The translations under genes and the position numbers were made by a program. The notes under the pieces are model-generated. The model saw only the letters and a list, made by a program, of their open reading frames with translations. It did no database searches and was not told where the DNA came from. 54,338 nucleotides of DNA from positions 1 to 54,338 of the forward strand of contig CAYOKH010000004.1 in NCBI GenBank assembly GCA_964404505.1, written 5' to 3'. The stretch's first letter is position 1, and every line of letters begins with the position of its first letter. The stretch is from DAOMNN01 sp964404505. Lineage in GTDB: Bacteria; Pseudomonadota; Gammaproteobacteria; Burkholderiales; Rhodocyclaceae. Positions 8,385 to 15,768 of the stretch are shown piece by piece.

Positions 8385-8687
8385 GTGAACAACGATATGC
8401 TCGACATCAGGTTGTTCGGCAAGGAATACCGCGTCGCCTGCAAGCCGGAGGACCGGGACGGGCTGCTCGAAGCGGTCGAATACCTTGATGACAAACTGCG
8501 CGATCTGGCGGCACGGACCAGCGCATCGGGCGAGAAGCTCGCGGTCATGACCGCACTCAACATCACCCACGAGTTTCTGCAATTTCAGCGCTCCGGCGGG
8601 TTTGACATGCCGGCGCTGAAGCGTAGAATCGGATTCATGAACGCACGCCTCGACGGGGTGCTGGCCCAGCAGGAAAAGCTGTTCTGA
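8385..8687 (+). CDS. zapA: Cell division protein ZapA
   Basis: ZapA binds and cross-links FtsZ protofilaments at midcell. The 100-aa product shows the family pattern: an N-terminal strand-rich head (LDIRLFGKEYRVACKPED), DGLLEAVEYLDDKLRDL, then the long helix VMTALNITHEFLQ and a C-terminal coiled coil. It starts with GTG at 8385, one base after the upstream stop. The 6S RNA gene follows within about 45 bp, the usual zapA-ssrS order in beta- and gammaproteobacteria. Confidence 0.93.
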   Translation: MNNDMLDIRLFGKEYRVACKPEDRDGLLEAVEYLDDKLRDLAARTSASGEKLAVMTALNITHEFLQFQRSGGFDMPALKRRIGFMNARLDGVLAQQEKLF

Positions 8688-8727
8688 CAGCAGTTGCGGG
8701 GGCGGTCGACGCCGGGATGGTGCAAGG

Positions 8728-8910
8728 GTCAATCCCCTGCAGTGTTCGTCGAAGTCGTAGATTCCTTGGACCAATGTCGAGAGACATGGTTGCGGACCCT
8801 TAGAACCGCTGGTGTGCACGCCCCTAGCCGGGTGAGCCTGATGCGGAAGGAGAGCGACCACCCTGAACCGCAGGTTCAGGATGCCCGGCGGAAACGGCAC
8901 AGGCGGGGGA
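8728..8910 (+). ncRNA. ssrS: 6S RNA
   Basis: Position directly after zapA and the fold identify it. The 5' part CCCCTGCAGTGTTCG can pair with the 3' part CGGAAACGGCACAGGCGGGG to form the closing stem. The conserved 3' arm CCTGAACCGCAGGTTCAGG corresponds to the E. coli CCTTGAACCAAGGGTTCAAG arm. Between them lies a long imperfect stem with a central bubble that mimics an open promoter and sequesters sigma70 RNA polymerase. The ends are estimates, good to a few bases. A weak promoter candidate is TTGCGG at 8694-8699 with GATGGT at 8716-8721. The ygfA gene that often follows ssrS is absent here. Confidence 0.9.
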
Positions 8911-8917
8911 CCAAAAG

Positions 8918-8956
8918 AAGCGAGGCGCGGGTCTTGTACTCGCGCCTCGCTTTTTT
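8918..8956 (+). terminator. Rho-independent terminator of 6S RNA
   Basis: Perfect 10-bp stem GCGAGGCGCG (8920-8929) / CGCGCCTCGC (8941-8950), with an 11-nt loop, followed by TTTTTT at 8951-8956. Upstream A residues extend the stem into the T tract. Confidence 0.93.
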
Positions 8957-9087
8957 ATGAACGTCGCTCGAGCGGGGCGGTCTGTCCCGATTGGAACGAA
9001 GCGCGACTTTCCGCGGCGCGCGAGGTGCCGGGGTGCCCACAGATGCGGTTCCTGTCCGTCGCCGGTGCACAGACACTCCCGGCAACG

Positions 9088-9576
9088 TCAATGTCCCGAT
9101 CCGTCCAGTTCCGGGGTCCCGTCATCATCGTCCGGACAAAGGCGGCGGTAGAAATCCCGGAATGCGGCCGAGGTTTTCATGAGCTTCTTCATGCCCTCGC
9201 GCTCGAGTTCGAGACAGAAGGTGTCCTCCAGCGTTCGATAATGCGAATGTCTCGATCCGGATGGCGCAGCAGGCCGGGTTACGAAGCAGTCGCCGGGGCC
9301 ATACTCCCGCCTTCCCGATGCGATCCCGGACATGCTGGAAGATACGGCGACCCTGCCGTGCTTGACGATGTGCAGGCTCTCCGTGACGTCCTCGTCCGAA
9401 CCGCTGATCTGTGTTCCGCGCGGGTAGTAGCTTATGCGCAGGCGTTTCGCGAGAAACTGCAGATGCGCCGGATCCATCCCGGAAAACGGAAAGTGCGGCC
9501 GCAGGAAACTGATCAGGGAAGCGAGTACCGGCGGCGGCTGTTCGTCGGAGTGGCGTGTGGGTGTCGGTGCGTGCAT
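9088..9576 (-). CDS. Stand-alone cyclic-nucleotide-binding-type domain protein
   Basis: The 162-aa product resembles the N-terminal cNMP-binding (CAP-like beta-roll) module of DUF294/CBS signalling proteins: FLAKRLRISYYPRGTQI, then LHIVKHGRVAV, YGPGDCFVTR, YRTLEDTFCLELEREGM and FRDFYRRL. No CBS or nucleotidyltransferase domain follows; those sit in a separate gene at 10650-12767 without a cNMP module. The protein could be a split-off sensor for it or a remnant. The start at 9576 is chosen because the sigma54-type promoter at 9610-9625 would start RNA near 9599, which excludes the upstream ATGs at 9648 and 9621. There is no strong Shine-Dalgarno. Ligand binding is unproven; the region corresponding to the phosphate-binding cassette is poorly conserved. 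Confidence 0.65.
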   Translation of the reverse strand: MHAPTPTRHSDEQPPPVLASLISFLRPHFPFSGMDPAHLQFLAKRLRISYYPRGTQISGSDEDVTESLHIVKHGRVAVSSSMSGIASGRREYGPGDCFVTRPAAPSGSRHSHYRTLEDTFCLELEREGMKKLMKTSAAFRDFYRRLCPDDDDGTPELDGSGH

Positions 9577-9609
9577 GAGGTCGGGGAAATCGCCTGGATG
9601 CGCTTGTAA

Positions 9610-9625
9610 AGCAAGCGACATGCCG
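9610..9625 (-). promoter_or_regulatory. Sigma54-type (-24/-12) promoter before the cNMP-type gene
   Basis: Read on the minus strand the element is CGGCAT-GTCGC-TTGCT, with the invariant GG and GC dinucleotides separated by 10 bp as required for sigma54. The -24 box deviates from TGGCAC at its first and last bases. Transcription would start at about 9599, 23 nt before the ATG at 9576. Confidence 0.6.
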
Positions 9626-9679
9626 ACACGCAAATCGTTTCCAGACAAGTACTTGAGGCGACGCGTCGATCCACCGTGC

Positions 9680-9715
9680 TGTTACCCGAAGTAGCATGTG
9701 ATACGAAAGGTAACG
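9680..9715. promoter_or_regulatory. Tandem upstream activator sites (pair 1)
   Basis: Two imperfect palindromes of the form TGTTAC-N5-GTAACA: TGTTACCCGAAGTAGCA at 9680-9696 and TGATACGAAAGGTAACG at 9699-9715. The centres are 19 bp apart and lie about 89 and 108 bp upstream of the predicted sigma54 start. The same pair, spacing and distance occur at 15707-15742, so these are probably binding sites of the sigma54 activator encoded at 15769-17106. Confidence 0.65.
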
Positions 9716-9861
9716 CTCCGCCGGGTTCGTGTCAGAACCCCGTTCAGGTGGCGCCCCGGAACGGCGAAAAATGCACCAGACGTCGCCGCGCACCCTATAA
9801 TCATCGGCACACGCCCATCAAGGATCACGATCGAAAAGTGCCCGCACAGTCAAAACACGGA

Positions 9862-10602
9862 ATGCGCAAGGTGGTTCGACGTCCGGGCTCGGATGCCGGA
9901 CGTCGATTCGACTTTTCCCTCCGTTCCCTCCGCTCCCTTCATCCCGCAGACCTGTTGCGGACCCTGGCCGATTACGTAGGATTGGGACGTTCGCGGCGAC
10001 GCCTCGAACCGATCACCGATCACACCAAGCTTGGCCAGTTCCTGCAGACGCGTGCGAGCTTCGTCGCTCAGACATCGCTGTACGGTTACCTGCGAACGCG
10101 CGCCGGAATGCGCTATCCGGAGCTGTTCGATGATGATCCCTTCGTCGATGGAATCAATATCGCGAAGTGGCACGTCTGGCTGGCATGTCTGTCCGACATC
10201 GCGGTCTATGCGGGGGGGCTGCTGAAGCGCAACTCCGGTGCGTCCACCGCCGAGGTCGGCGAACTGATGCAGCGGCTGGTTGCCCGGATTCTTGACGAGA
10301 CAGGAAGCCCGGCCGAGGCCGGTGCCGAATTCCCGGCGGATGCGCAGCGCGTCAGGGAAAGGCTCGCCGGCTGCGACTGGGCTGCCGTCGAGGATGACGA
10401 GTGGGCGTTCTCCGAGAGTCCGGTCGCGCTGGTGAAGTGGGCTCCGGTCATCGACGAGCTCAAACAGCTCGACGAGGACATCGTCAAGAACTCGATTCGC
10501 TTCCGCTGGCAGGAAACGCGCCGCGACTTACGCCAATGCCTGGACGCGGATGCGGTTCTGGGCGCGGACGATCGAGCTGGGGCGACAGCCGTTCGGACTT
10601 GA
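9862..10602 (+). CDS. Conserved-looking protein of unknown function
   Basis: I do not recognise a named domain in this 246-aa, apparently soluble protein. It is basic at the N-terminus, then mostly helical, with Trp- and Leu-rich segments (SLHPADLLRTLADYVGLGRS, INIAKWHVWLACLSDIAVYA, WAPVIDELKQLDEDIVKNSI, FRWQETRRDLRQCLD). Codon pattern and the lack of any good opposite frame support a real gene. The ATG at 9862 follows ACACGGA; the frame is open back to 9676, where it would overlap the palindromes. It is convergent with the exonuclease-CBS gene (47 bp between stops) and divergent from the cNMP-type gene, with the tandem activator sites between them, so membership of the same regulon is possible but no plus-strand sigma54 promoter was found. 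Confidence 0.65.
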   Translation: MRKVVRRPGSDAGRRFDFSLRSLRSLHPADLLRTLADYVGLGRSRRRLEPITDHTKLGQFLQTRASFVAQTSLYGYLRTRAGMRYPELFDDDPFVDGINIAKWHVWLACLSDIAVYAGGLLKRNSGASTAEVGELMQRLVARILDETGSPAEAGAEFPADAQRVRERLAGCDWAAVEDDEWAFSESPVALVKWAPVIDELKQLDEDIVKNSIRFRWQETRRDLRQCLDADAVLGADDRAGATAVRT

Positions 10603-10649
10603 CGCTGCCCGCCTGAATCTCGGGGAATGCGCCCCGGCTCCCGCAGCTT

Positions 10650-12767
10650 CTAGCCGGAAACGGCGGCCCGAAGATCCCTGGTGACGGCGTCCAGGGTTTG
10701 CAGCCCGCGCATCAGTCGGGTGCGCTGCCTCCTGTCGATGGATCTGAGAATGACGCGTCCCGAAGGCGGTATTCCGTCCCGCAGGTCGGCTACTTGCTGA
10801 TCCACGATCCGCGTCAGAAGCTGGACGTGCAACTCGATCAGCGTGGTCGCATCACCTTCGGGCAGACGGCCAGCGGCCTGCGCATCGCGCAGGCGTTGGG
10901 GTGTCGAGCGTGCATGCGACCCGGAGCGCAGGGCGAGCGTCCGGGCCACTTTCACGAGGGACAGCAATCCGTCGCGCTTCAGGTCGGCTCGACCGTCGGT
11001 CGTGACGAGCCGGCCGAACATGTTGAACCTCGGTGCGAAGGACGTCGCCGACGCGGCCATTGCACCGATGAACCCGGGGGTGGCCGACGCCATGCGAATC
11101 GCGTCCGATTGCAGCACGCGCGCGAGCTCGGCATCTCCGGCCACCGGTGTGAAGTCGAAGAAGATATCCATCTTCAGAAGGTCCCGCAGCCGCGGTCGAT
11201 TCAGCCAATTGTCGATACGTAGCGACCATTGCTCCACCGTTCCGCGCCATTCCGGATTCGAAATCATGACCCCGCCGGGGCAGTACCGCACGCCGGCCGC
11301 GTCGAGCAATTCGGCGATGACGGTACCGAACTCCGAGAACCAGGCGTCGTCTGAAGTCTTTCCTGCATGGATCAGGGCATTGTCCTGGTCTGCGGCGAGC
11401 AGGCTCTCGCTGCGCCCGCCTGAGCCGAGAACGAGCAGGCACCACGGGGCCGGTGCAGGACCGCGACCTTGCGCCCGTAGGCGGGTGGCGGCGAGTTCGG
11501 CAACTCTTGCCATGAGTGCGCGTAGTTCGGTCGCGACGATGTGCGCAATGCCCGGCCCGTCGAGCCCCTCGGAGACGAGGCGCGATGCGATCGCCGGGAG
11601 TCGGGCATAGGCGGCAGCAAGGGTCGGTGCATCGTGAGCCACCCCCAATTCGTCGCTCAGCATATCGGCGCCGCGTGCGCGATGTTGCAGCAGATCACGC
11701 TGCGACACCACTCCAAGGGCCGCACCGGTACGGTCCACGACGCAAAGGTGGCGAATTCCCAGTCGGTCCATGCGGGCGAGCGCGCGATAAAGAAGTTCTT
11801 CCGCGTGCATTGTCGCGACCGGGGCACTCATCGCTGCAGTCACGGGCGTTGCGCCGGCCTCGCTCGAATCCTGGGCGACGATGCGCAGCAGGTCGCGTTC
11901 CGTGAGGATGCCGATCGGGGGAAGGGCGGCCTCACCGACGAGCAGTGCGCCGATGCGCTGATCGATCATGGTTCGGGCTGCGTCGCGCAGGCTCGCACCG
12001 GGATGGATCGTGAGCGCGGGTGTGCGCATCAGATCCGACAGCCGGCGCTCGAACGCATAGCGGTCGATACGGTGCTCGGCGCCCGCCGGCAACGAAGGGG
12101 TGTGTGCGCCTGCGTGGAGCGTTGTGGCCCAGCCGGCTTCTGCCTCGTTGCGCGCGATGTCACCGCGGCGCGCGCTGAAAGCCTGCGCTTCGCCGAGCGT
12201 GCGAATGCCCTTGCCGCGCAGCATCCCCTGGAGCCGGATCCACGCCTGGGCCGTGGCACGGCAGTCGCCCATTGCACTGTGCCTTCCCTCGACCCGTATT
12301 CCGAGGGTTGCAAGGACGGACTCCAGCTCGAGATCGCGCAGGGTCGGATCCAGAGCGGCGGCAAGCTGGGCGATATCGAGCATCGGCACGTCTTGCCAGG
12401 GCAGGCCCGCGCGTGCCGCCTCGTGGCGCAACAACGCGAGATCGAATCCGACGTGATGACCTACGGCACAGCGCGCGTGGAGCATTTCCAGCAGGCTGGG
12501 AGCCACGTCGGAAAAGCGCGGAGCCCCAGCCACGCTTGCATCGTCCAGGCCATGCACGCGCGTGACCCGCGGCGGGATCGTCACCCCGGGATCGATGATC
12601 CGGTCGAGCCGGGGTGTTTCCTGCTCCGCTGCACCCACCATCGCGATTGCGCCGATCTGCACCACGCGATCATTGCGCACGTCCAGTCCGGTCGTTTCCA
12701 GATCGACGACCAGTACCGGCAACGCGATCAGCGGCGTGTAGGCGGGGGGTGGCGCATGGGCCGGCAT
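10650..12767 (-). CDS. Fusion: DEDDh 3'-5' exonuclease, CBS pair, DUF294 nucleotidyltransferase-like
   Basis: The 705-aa product has a DnaQ-like exonuclease at about residues 10-190, with the catalytic pattern complete by eye (VVDLETTGLD; HHVGFDLALLRHEA; RHSAMGDCRATA). Two CBS motifs follow at about 250-370 (RIGALLVG, ILTERDLLRIV; IRHLCVVDRTGAALGVVSQR). Next comes a DUF294 putative nucleotidyltransferase (LVLGSGGRSESLLAADQDNA) and its C-terminal helical domain. In many proteobacteria the exonuclease and the DUF294/CBS protein are separate neighbours of acetate-type symporters, and the latter carries its own cNMP domain; here exonuclease and CBS/DUF294 are one chain and the cNMP module is a separate gene. 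CBS domains usually bind adenine nucleotides, so energy-state sensing is plausible. The start at 12767 was chosen because homology begins there. Confidence 0.87.
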   Translation of the reverse strand: MPAHAPPPAYTPLIALPVLVVDLETTGLDVRNDRVVQIGAIAMVGAAEQETPRLDRIIDPGVTIPPRVTRVHGLDDASVAGAPRFSDVAPSLLEMLHARCAVGHHVGFDLALLRHEAARAGLPWQDVPMLDIAQLAAALDPTLRDLELESVLATLGIRVEGRHSAMGDCRATAQAWIRLQGMLRGKGIRTLGEAQAFSARRGDIARNEAEAGWATTLHAGAHTPSLPAGAEHRIDRYAFERRLSDLMRTPALTIHPGASLRDAARTMIDQRIGALLVGEAALPPIGILTERDLLRIVAQDSSEAGATPVTAAMSAPVATMHAEELLYRALARMDRLGIRHLCVVDRTGAALGVVSQRDLLQHRARGADMLSDELGVAHDAPTLAAAYARLPAIASRLVSEGLDGPGIAHIVATELRALMARVAELAATRLRAQGRGPAPAPWCLLVLGSGGRSESLLAADQDNALIHAGKTSDDAWFSEFGTVIAELLDAAGVRYCPGGVMISNPEWRGTVEQWSLRIDNWLNRPRLRDLLKMDIFFDFTPVAGDAELARVLQSDAIRMASATPGFIGAMAASATSFAPRFNMFGRLVTTDGRADLKRDGLLSLVKVARTLALRSGSHARSTPQRLRDAQAAGRLPEGDATTLIELHVQLLTRIVDQQVADLRDGIPPSGRVILRSIDRRQRTRLMRGLQTLDAVTRDLRAAVSG

Positions 12768-12814
12768 CACTTCGCTCGGTGGCACACGGATGGCTGTGAA
12801 GTCGGGGCCTGCCG

Positions 12815-13174
12815 CTAGTTCGTGATCATCCTGCCCAGATGGTATATGCCTCGCGCGATCTCCCCTTCGAGCGGGAACGACAGCATGCCCATGACCGAGT
12901 ATCCGAGCATCCACGGCATCACGTAGAAGCGGAACATGAAAAAGAACCATGCGACGTAAAGCGGAACCATCGCCGGAATCAGGAATGCGGGCGTAATCGG
13001 CGCGAACAGTCGGATCAGCGGATTTGTCACCCTGATGAAAAAGCGACTGAAGAAAAACTTGCTTTCCTCGGGCAGGAAAAGGCGCATGCCAAAGCGGCCG
13101 ATAAGGGTCCACATGACCACCCCCAACGCATAGTCAATCACGACCGCCCATGCGGGAACGTCCTCTATCATCAT
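12815..13174 (-). CDS. Small integral membrane protein of unknown function
   Basis: The 119-aa product has two to three hydrophobic helices (VVIDYALGVVMWTLIGRF; FLIPAMVPLYVAWFFFMFRF; MPWMLGYSVMGMLSF) separated by a basic, Phe-rich loop (ESKFFFSRFFIRVTNPLIRL). I do not recognise a named family, although the helix-RVTNPL-helix layout recalls YggT proteins. It lies 47 bp upstream of the exonuclease-CBS gene on the same strand and downstream of the symporter, beyond a terminator, so it probably heads its own transcript with that gene. AAGGA abuts the ATGATG; the start may be 13174 or 13171. Confidence 0.7.
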   Translation of the reverse strand: MMIEDVPAWAVVIDYALGVVMWTLIGRFGMRLFLPEESKFFFSRFFIRVTNPLIRLFAPITPAFLIPAMVPLYVAWFFFMFRFYVMPWMLGYSVMGMLSFPLEGEIARGIYHLGRMITN

Positions 13175-13382
13175 TTCCTTACCACCCAATGCGACAAGTT
13201 CATTCGATCATCGGGGTTTCTCGGCACGGCGCACGTCCCTGCAGCCGATGACGCCGATCTCCTCCGACGGGCTGTGTAGTGCAGTACCGCGGGCGGTGCC
13301 GGCGAGCGGACGCCCGACCGGGTCCCTTGGAGTATCTCAGAAATTGCTGCTACACCGCCCCGGTCTGCGGTTCAGCCAAAGG

Positions 13383-13413
13383 AAAAAGCCGGGGCGAGTC
13401 GCCTCGCCCCGGC
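13383..13413 (-). terminator. Rho-independent terminator after the symporter
   Basis: Read on the minus strand: GCCGGGGCGAG, loop GCGA, CTCGCCCCGGC, then TTTTT. The 11-bp stem is perfect. It ends the DUF4212-symporter transcript about 40 bp after the stop codon. Confidence 0.93.
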
Positions 13414-13450
13414 CTGCGTGCGTTCGCCTAGCGACGCACTCGGTACCGCG

Positions 13451-15292
13451 TCACCTCGTCGTCGCGATGATGGTTTCTCCCCTCGGGATCCGAACTTCGT
13501 CCACCATGCGCTGGGTTTCCTCGTCCGGCGCCGTTGTGAGCAGGCTCACGACGATCATCGCGACCAGACTCGCGACCACGCCGACGATGCCGAAGCGCAG
13601 GTCGTTCATGCCCAGCCACGGCTCCGCGATGCCATACCACTCGTTCGGGTTGCGCACGGCGAGCAGATACCACCAGCCCGCGCCCAGACCGAACACCATC
13701 CCGGCGATCGCGCCCGCGCGGTTGGCGCGTTTCCACCACACACCCAGCACCAGCGGGAAGAACAGGCCGGACATCGCGAAGCAGAATGCCCACGCGACCG
13801 CACCGAGAATCCCGGTGAGCTTCATACTGGCGACGAGCGCGCCGGCAGCACCGATGACGACCAGCAGGATACGGGCAGTGAGCAGACGCTTCTTGGTCTC
13901 GGCCTTCGGATCGATGATCTTGTAGTACAGATCGTGCGACAGGGCGTTGGCCATCGCAAGCAGCAGTCCGTCAGCGGTGGACATCGCCGCAGCCATGCCG
14001 CCGGCGGCGACCAGGCCCGAGATCACATACGGCAGGCCGGCCATTTCCGGCGTTGCCAGAACGATGATGTCCGGGTTGAGGAAGAACTCGTTGATCTGCA
14101 GTATCCCGTCGGCGTTGGCGTCCGTGATCGCGAGCAGTCCGATCGCGCCCCATTTCTGGATCCACTCGAGCGCCATCACTTCCTCGATCGGCTTGCCGAT
14201 GATGGACGTCGCCAGGTTCGGGTCGATCATCTGCAGCTTGCTGAACGTCGCCAGCGCGGGCGACGAGAAGTACAGCAGGAAGATGAAGAACAGCGACCAT
14301 GCCACCGAGGTGCGCGCGTCACGCACCGAGGGGGTGGTGAAGTAGCGCATCAGGATGTGCGGCAGGGAGGCGGTGCCGATCATCATGCACGCGACCAGGG
14401 TCACGAACTGCCATGCCGCCATCGCGCCTTCTCTCGGCGTCGCATGCAGCACGGAGAGCGTCGACAGGCCTCCGGAGCGCTCGGCCGCCAGGGTGCCGAT
14501 GCCGAGGACGGGCTCGAGCTCCATGATGCGCGCAACCGCCGGTCCGTACATGAACTGCGGCAACCAGCCGAAGCCCTGCGAGATCGACATCCAGAAGATC
14601 GGGATCAGGTAGGCGATGATGAGCACGATGTATTGCGCCACCTGGGTCCAGGTCACCGCGCGCATGCCGCCGAGCATCGAGCACACCAGGATGCCTGCGA
14701 GGCCGAACCACACCCCGAACTCGAACGGGATCTGGAGCGCGCGCGCCGCGATCGTCCCGGTCGCGGTGATCTGCGCCGTCACGTAGGTGAAGGACGCCAC
14801 CACCAGCACCACGATCGCGCAGAAGCGCGAGAGCTTGCCGCCGTAGCGCGTGCCGATGAAGTCCGGAACGGTATAGCAGCCGAACTTGCGCAGGTACGGC
14901 GCCATCAGCGTCGCAACCAGGATGTAGCCGCCGGTCCAGCCCACCACGAAGGCCATGTAGCCGTGACCGGCCATGAAGATGCCGCCTGCCATCGCGACGA
15001 AGGACGCGCCCGACATCCAGTCGGCGGCTGTAGCCATGCCGTTGAATACCGGCGGTACGCTTCGCCCGGCGACGTAGTAGGCCTCGACCGCCATCGTTCG
15101 CGACAGAATGCCGATGAAGGCATAGATCACGATCGTGAACGCGACGAACAGGATGCCGATCACGTCGGCACTCATGCCCATCGTCTCGAAGACCGCCATC
15201 AGCGCGAAGAACGCGAGAAAGCCGCCGGTATACACACCGTAGATTTTCGGGAGATTGTCGATGAACGACTTCCCTTCCCATTGCATGCCCAT
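13451..15292 (-). CDS. Sodium:solute symporter of the acetate/VC_2705 type
   Basis: The 613-aa inner-membrane protein has about 13-14 membrane segments and SSS-family motifs (AGRSVPPVFNGMATAADWMS, GASFVAMAGGIFM, STADGLLLAMANALSHDLY). It belongs to the group of monocarboxylate (acetate/propionate/pyruvate-like) symporters that pair with a DUF4212 subunit. The DUF4212 gene ends 12 bp upstream, under a sigma54-type promoter, and a matching two-component system lies next door. The substrate is inferred from family and context only; a short-chain carboxylate is most likely. Its C-terminus lacks unusual additions. Confidence 0.9.
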   Translation of the reverse strand: MGMQWEGKSFIDNLPKIYGVYTGGFLAFFALMAVFETMGMSADVIGILFVAFTIVIYAFIGILSRTMAVEAYYVAGRSVPPVFNGMATAADWMSGASFVAMAGGIFMAGHGYMAFVVGWTGGYILVATLMAPYLRKFGCYTVPDFIGTRYGGKLSRFCAIVVLVVASFTYVTAQITATGTIAARALQIPFEFGVWFGLAGILVCSMLGGMRAVTWTQVAQYIVLIIAYLIPIFWMSISQGFGWLPQFMYGPAVARIMELEPVLGIGTLAAERSGGLSTLSVLHATPREGAMAAWQFVTLVACMMIGTASLPHILMRYFTTPSVRDARTSVAWSLFFIFLLYFSSPALATFSKLQMIDPNLATSIIGKPIEEVMALEWIQKWGAIGLLAITDANADGILQINEFFLNPDIIVLATPEMAGLPYVISGLVAAGGMAAAMSTADGLLLAMANALSHDLYYKIIDPKAETKKRLLTARILLVVIGAAGALVASMKLTGILGAVAWAFCFAMSGLFFPLVLGVWWKRANRAGAIAGMVFGLGAGWWYLLAVRNPNEWYGIAEPWLGMNDLRFGIVGVVASLVAMIVVSLLTTAPDEETQRMVDEVRIPRGETIIATTR

Positions 15293-15304
15293 GTCGTCTC
15301 CCCC

Positions 15305-15583
15305 TTACGCTTCGTCTTCGGCCACGCCGAACTCGACGTCAATGGCGTGCTGTTGCCTGTTGAACAGGAATAGCTGGACCACGAAGGCGATCAGTGAACC
15401 CTGTGCCGACATGTAGTAGCCCAATGGCCAGCCGAAGAAGCTGATGCTGTTCAACTGAAATGCGAATAAGTGCACGAAGTAGGCGAAGAAGAACCAGACG
15501 ATCAGGTGCGTGATCGTCAGATTCCGCGTGCGCTGCCAGTGCAGCACACGGTTTTCTGCGGTCAATGTGGTTGCGTCAGTCAC
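15305..15583 (-). CDS. DUF4212 small membrane subunit of the symporter
   Basis: The 92-aa protein has two membrane helices (TITHLIVWFFFAYFVHLFAF and an ISFFGWPLGYYMSAQGSLIA region) and a C-terminal NRQQHAIDVEFGV tail, typical of DUF4212 proteins encoded directly before VC_2705-type sodium symporters. It probably forms a complex with the downstream transporter. The GTG start at 15583 is fixed by a perfect AGGAGG 8 nt upstream. The promoter at 15638-15653 gives a leader of about 44 nt. Confidence 0.9.
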   Translation of the reverse strand: MTDATTLTAENRVLHWQRTRNLTITHLIVWFFFAYFVHLFAFQLNSISFFGWPLGYYMSAQGSLIAFVVQLFLFNRQQHAIDVEFGVAEDEA

Positions 15584-15637
15584 GGATGTTCCTCCTTTGG
15601 AATGAAACGCTCTTATGCGGTGGCGCATGTTTTCAAC

Positions 15638-15653
15638 AGCAAGGGTTGTGCCA
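15638..15653 (-). promoter_or_regulatory. Sigma54 (-24/-12) promoter of the DUF4212-symporter operon
   Basis: Minus strand reads TGGCAC-AACCC-TTGCT, a full match to the sigma54 consensus TGGCAC-N5-TTGCW. The predicted start is at about 15627. Activator palindromes lie 88 and 107 bp upstream, and the sigma54 activator gene is adjacent. Confidence 0.9.
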
Positions 15654-15706
15654 ATAGGGTTTGTTATTTGAAACAACGCGTTAGGTGCGTGATGCGGATG
15701 CGCATC

Positions 15707-15742
15707 TGTTACCTCGGGTAACAAGTGTTACGCACAGTAACG
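15707..15742. promoter_or_regulatory. Tandem upstream activator sites (pair 2)
   Basis: TGTTACCTCGGGTAACA at 15707-15723 is a perfect 7+7 bp palindrome. TGTTACGCACAGTAACG at 15726-15742 is a second, slightly weaker copy. The 19-bp centre-to-centre spacing and distance from the sigma54 promoter match the pair at 9680-9715, which marks them as sites for the enhancer-binding regulator encoded immediately upstream (stop at 15769). Confidence 0.8.
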
Positions 15743-15768
15743 TGACGCGGCGCAGCATCCATTGCCCC

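Noticed and set aside
9577..9648. Upstream starts of the cNMP-type gene
   Set aside because: They lie upstream of the predicted sigma54 transcription start, and the added residues show no family similarity.
13418..15373. 651-codon plus-strand open frame opposite the symporter
   Set aside because: Its product is low-complexity His/Arg/Asp-rich, antisense to a clear membrane transporter; a by-product of high GC.
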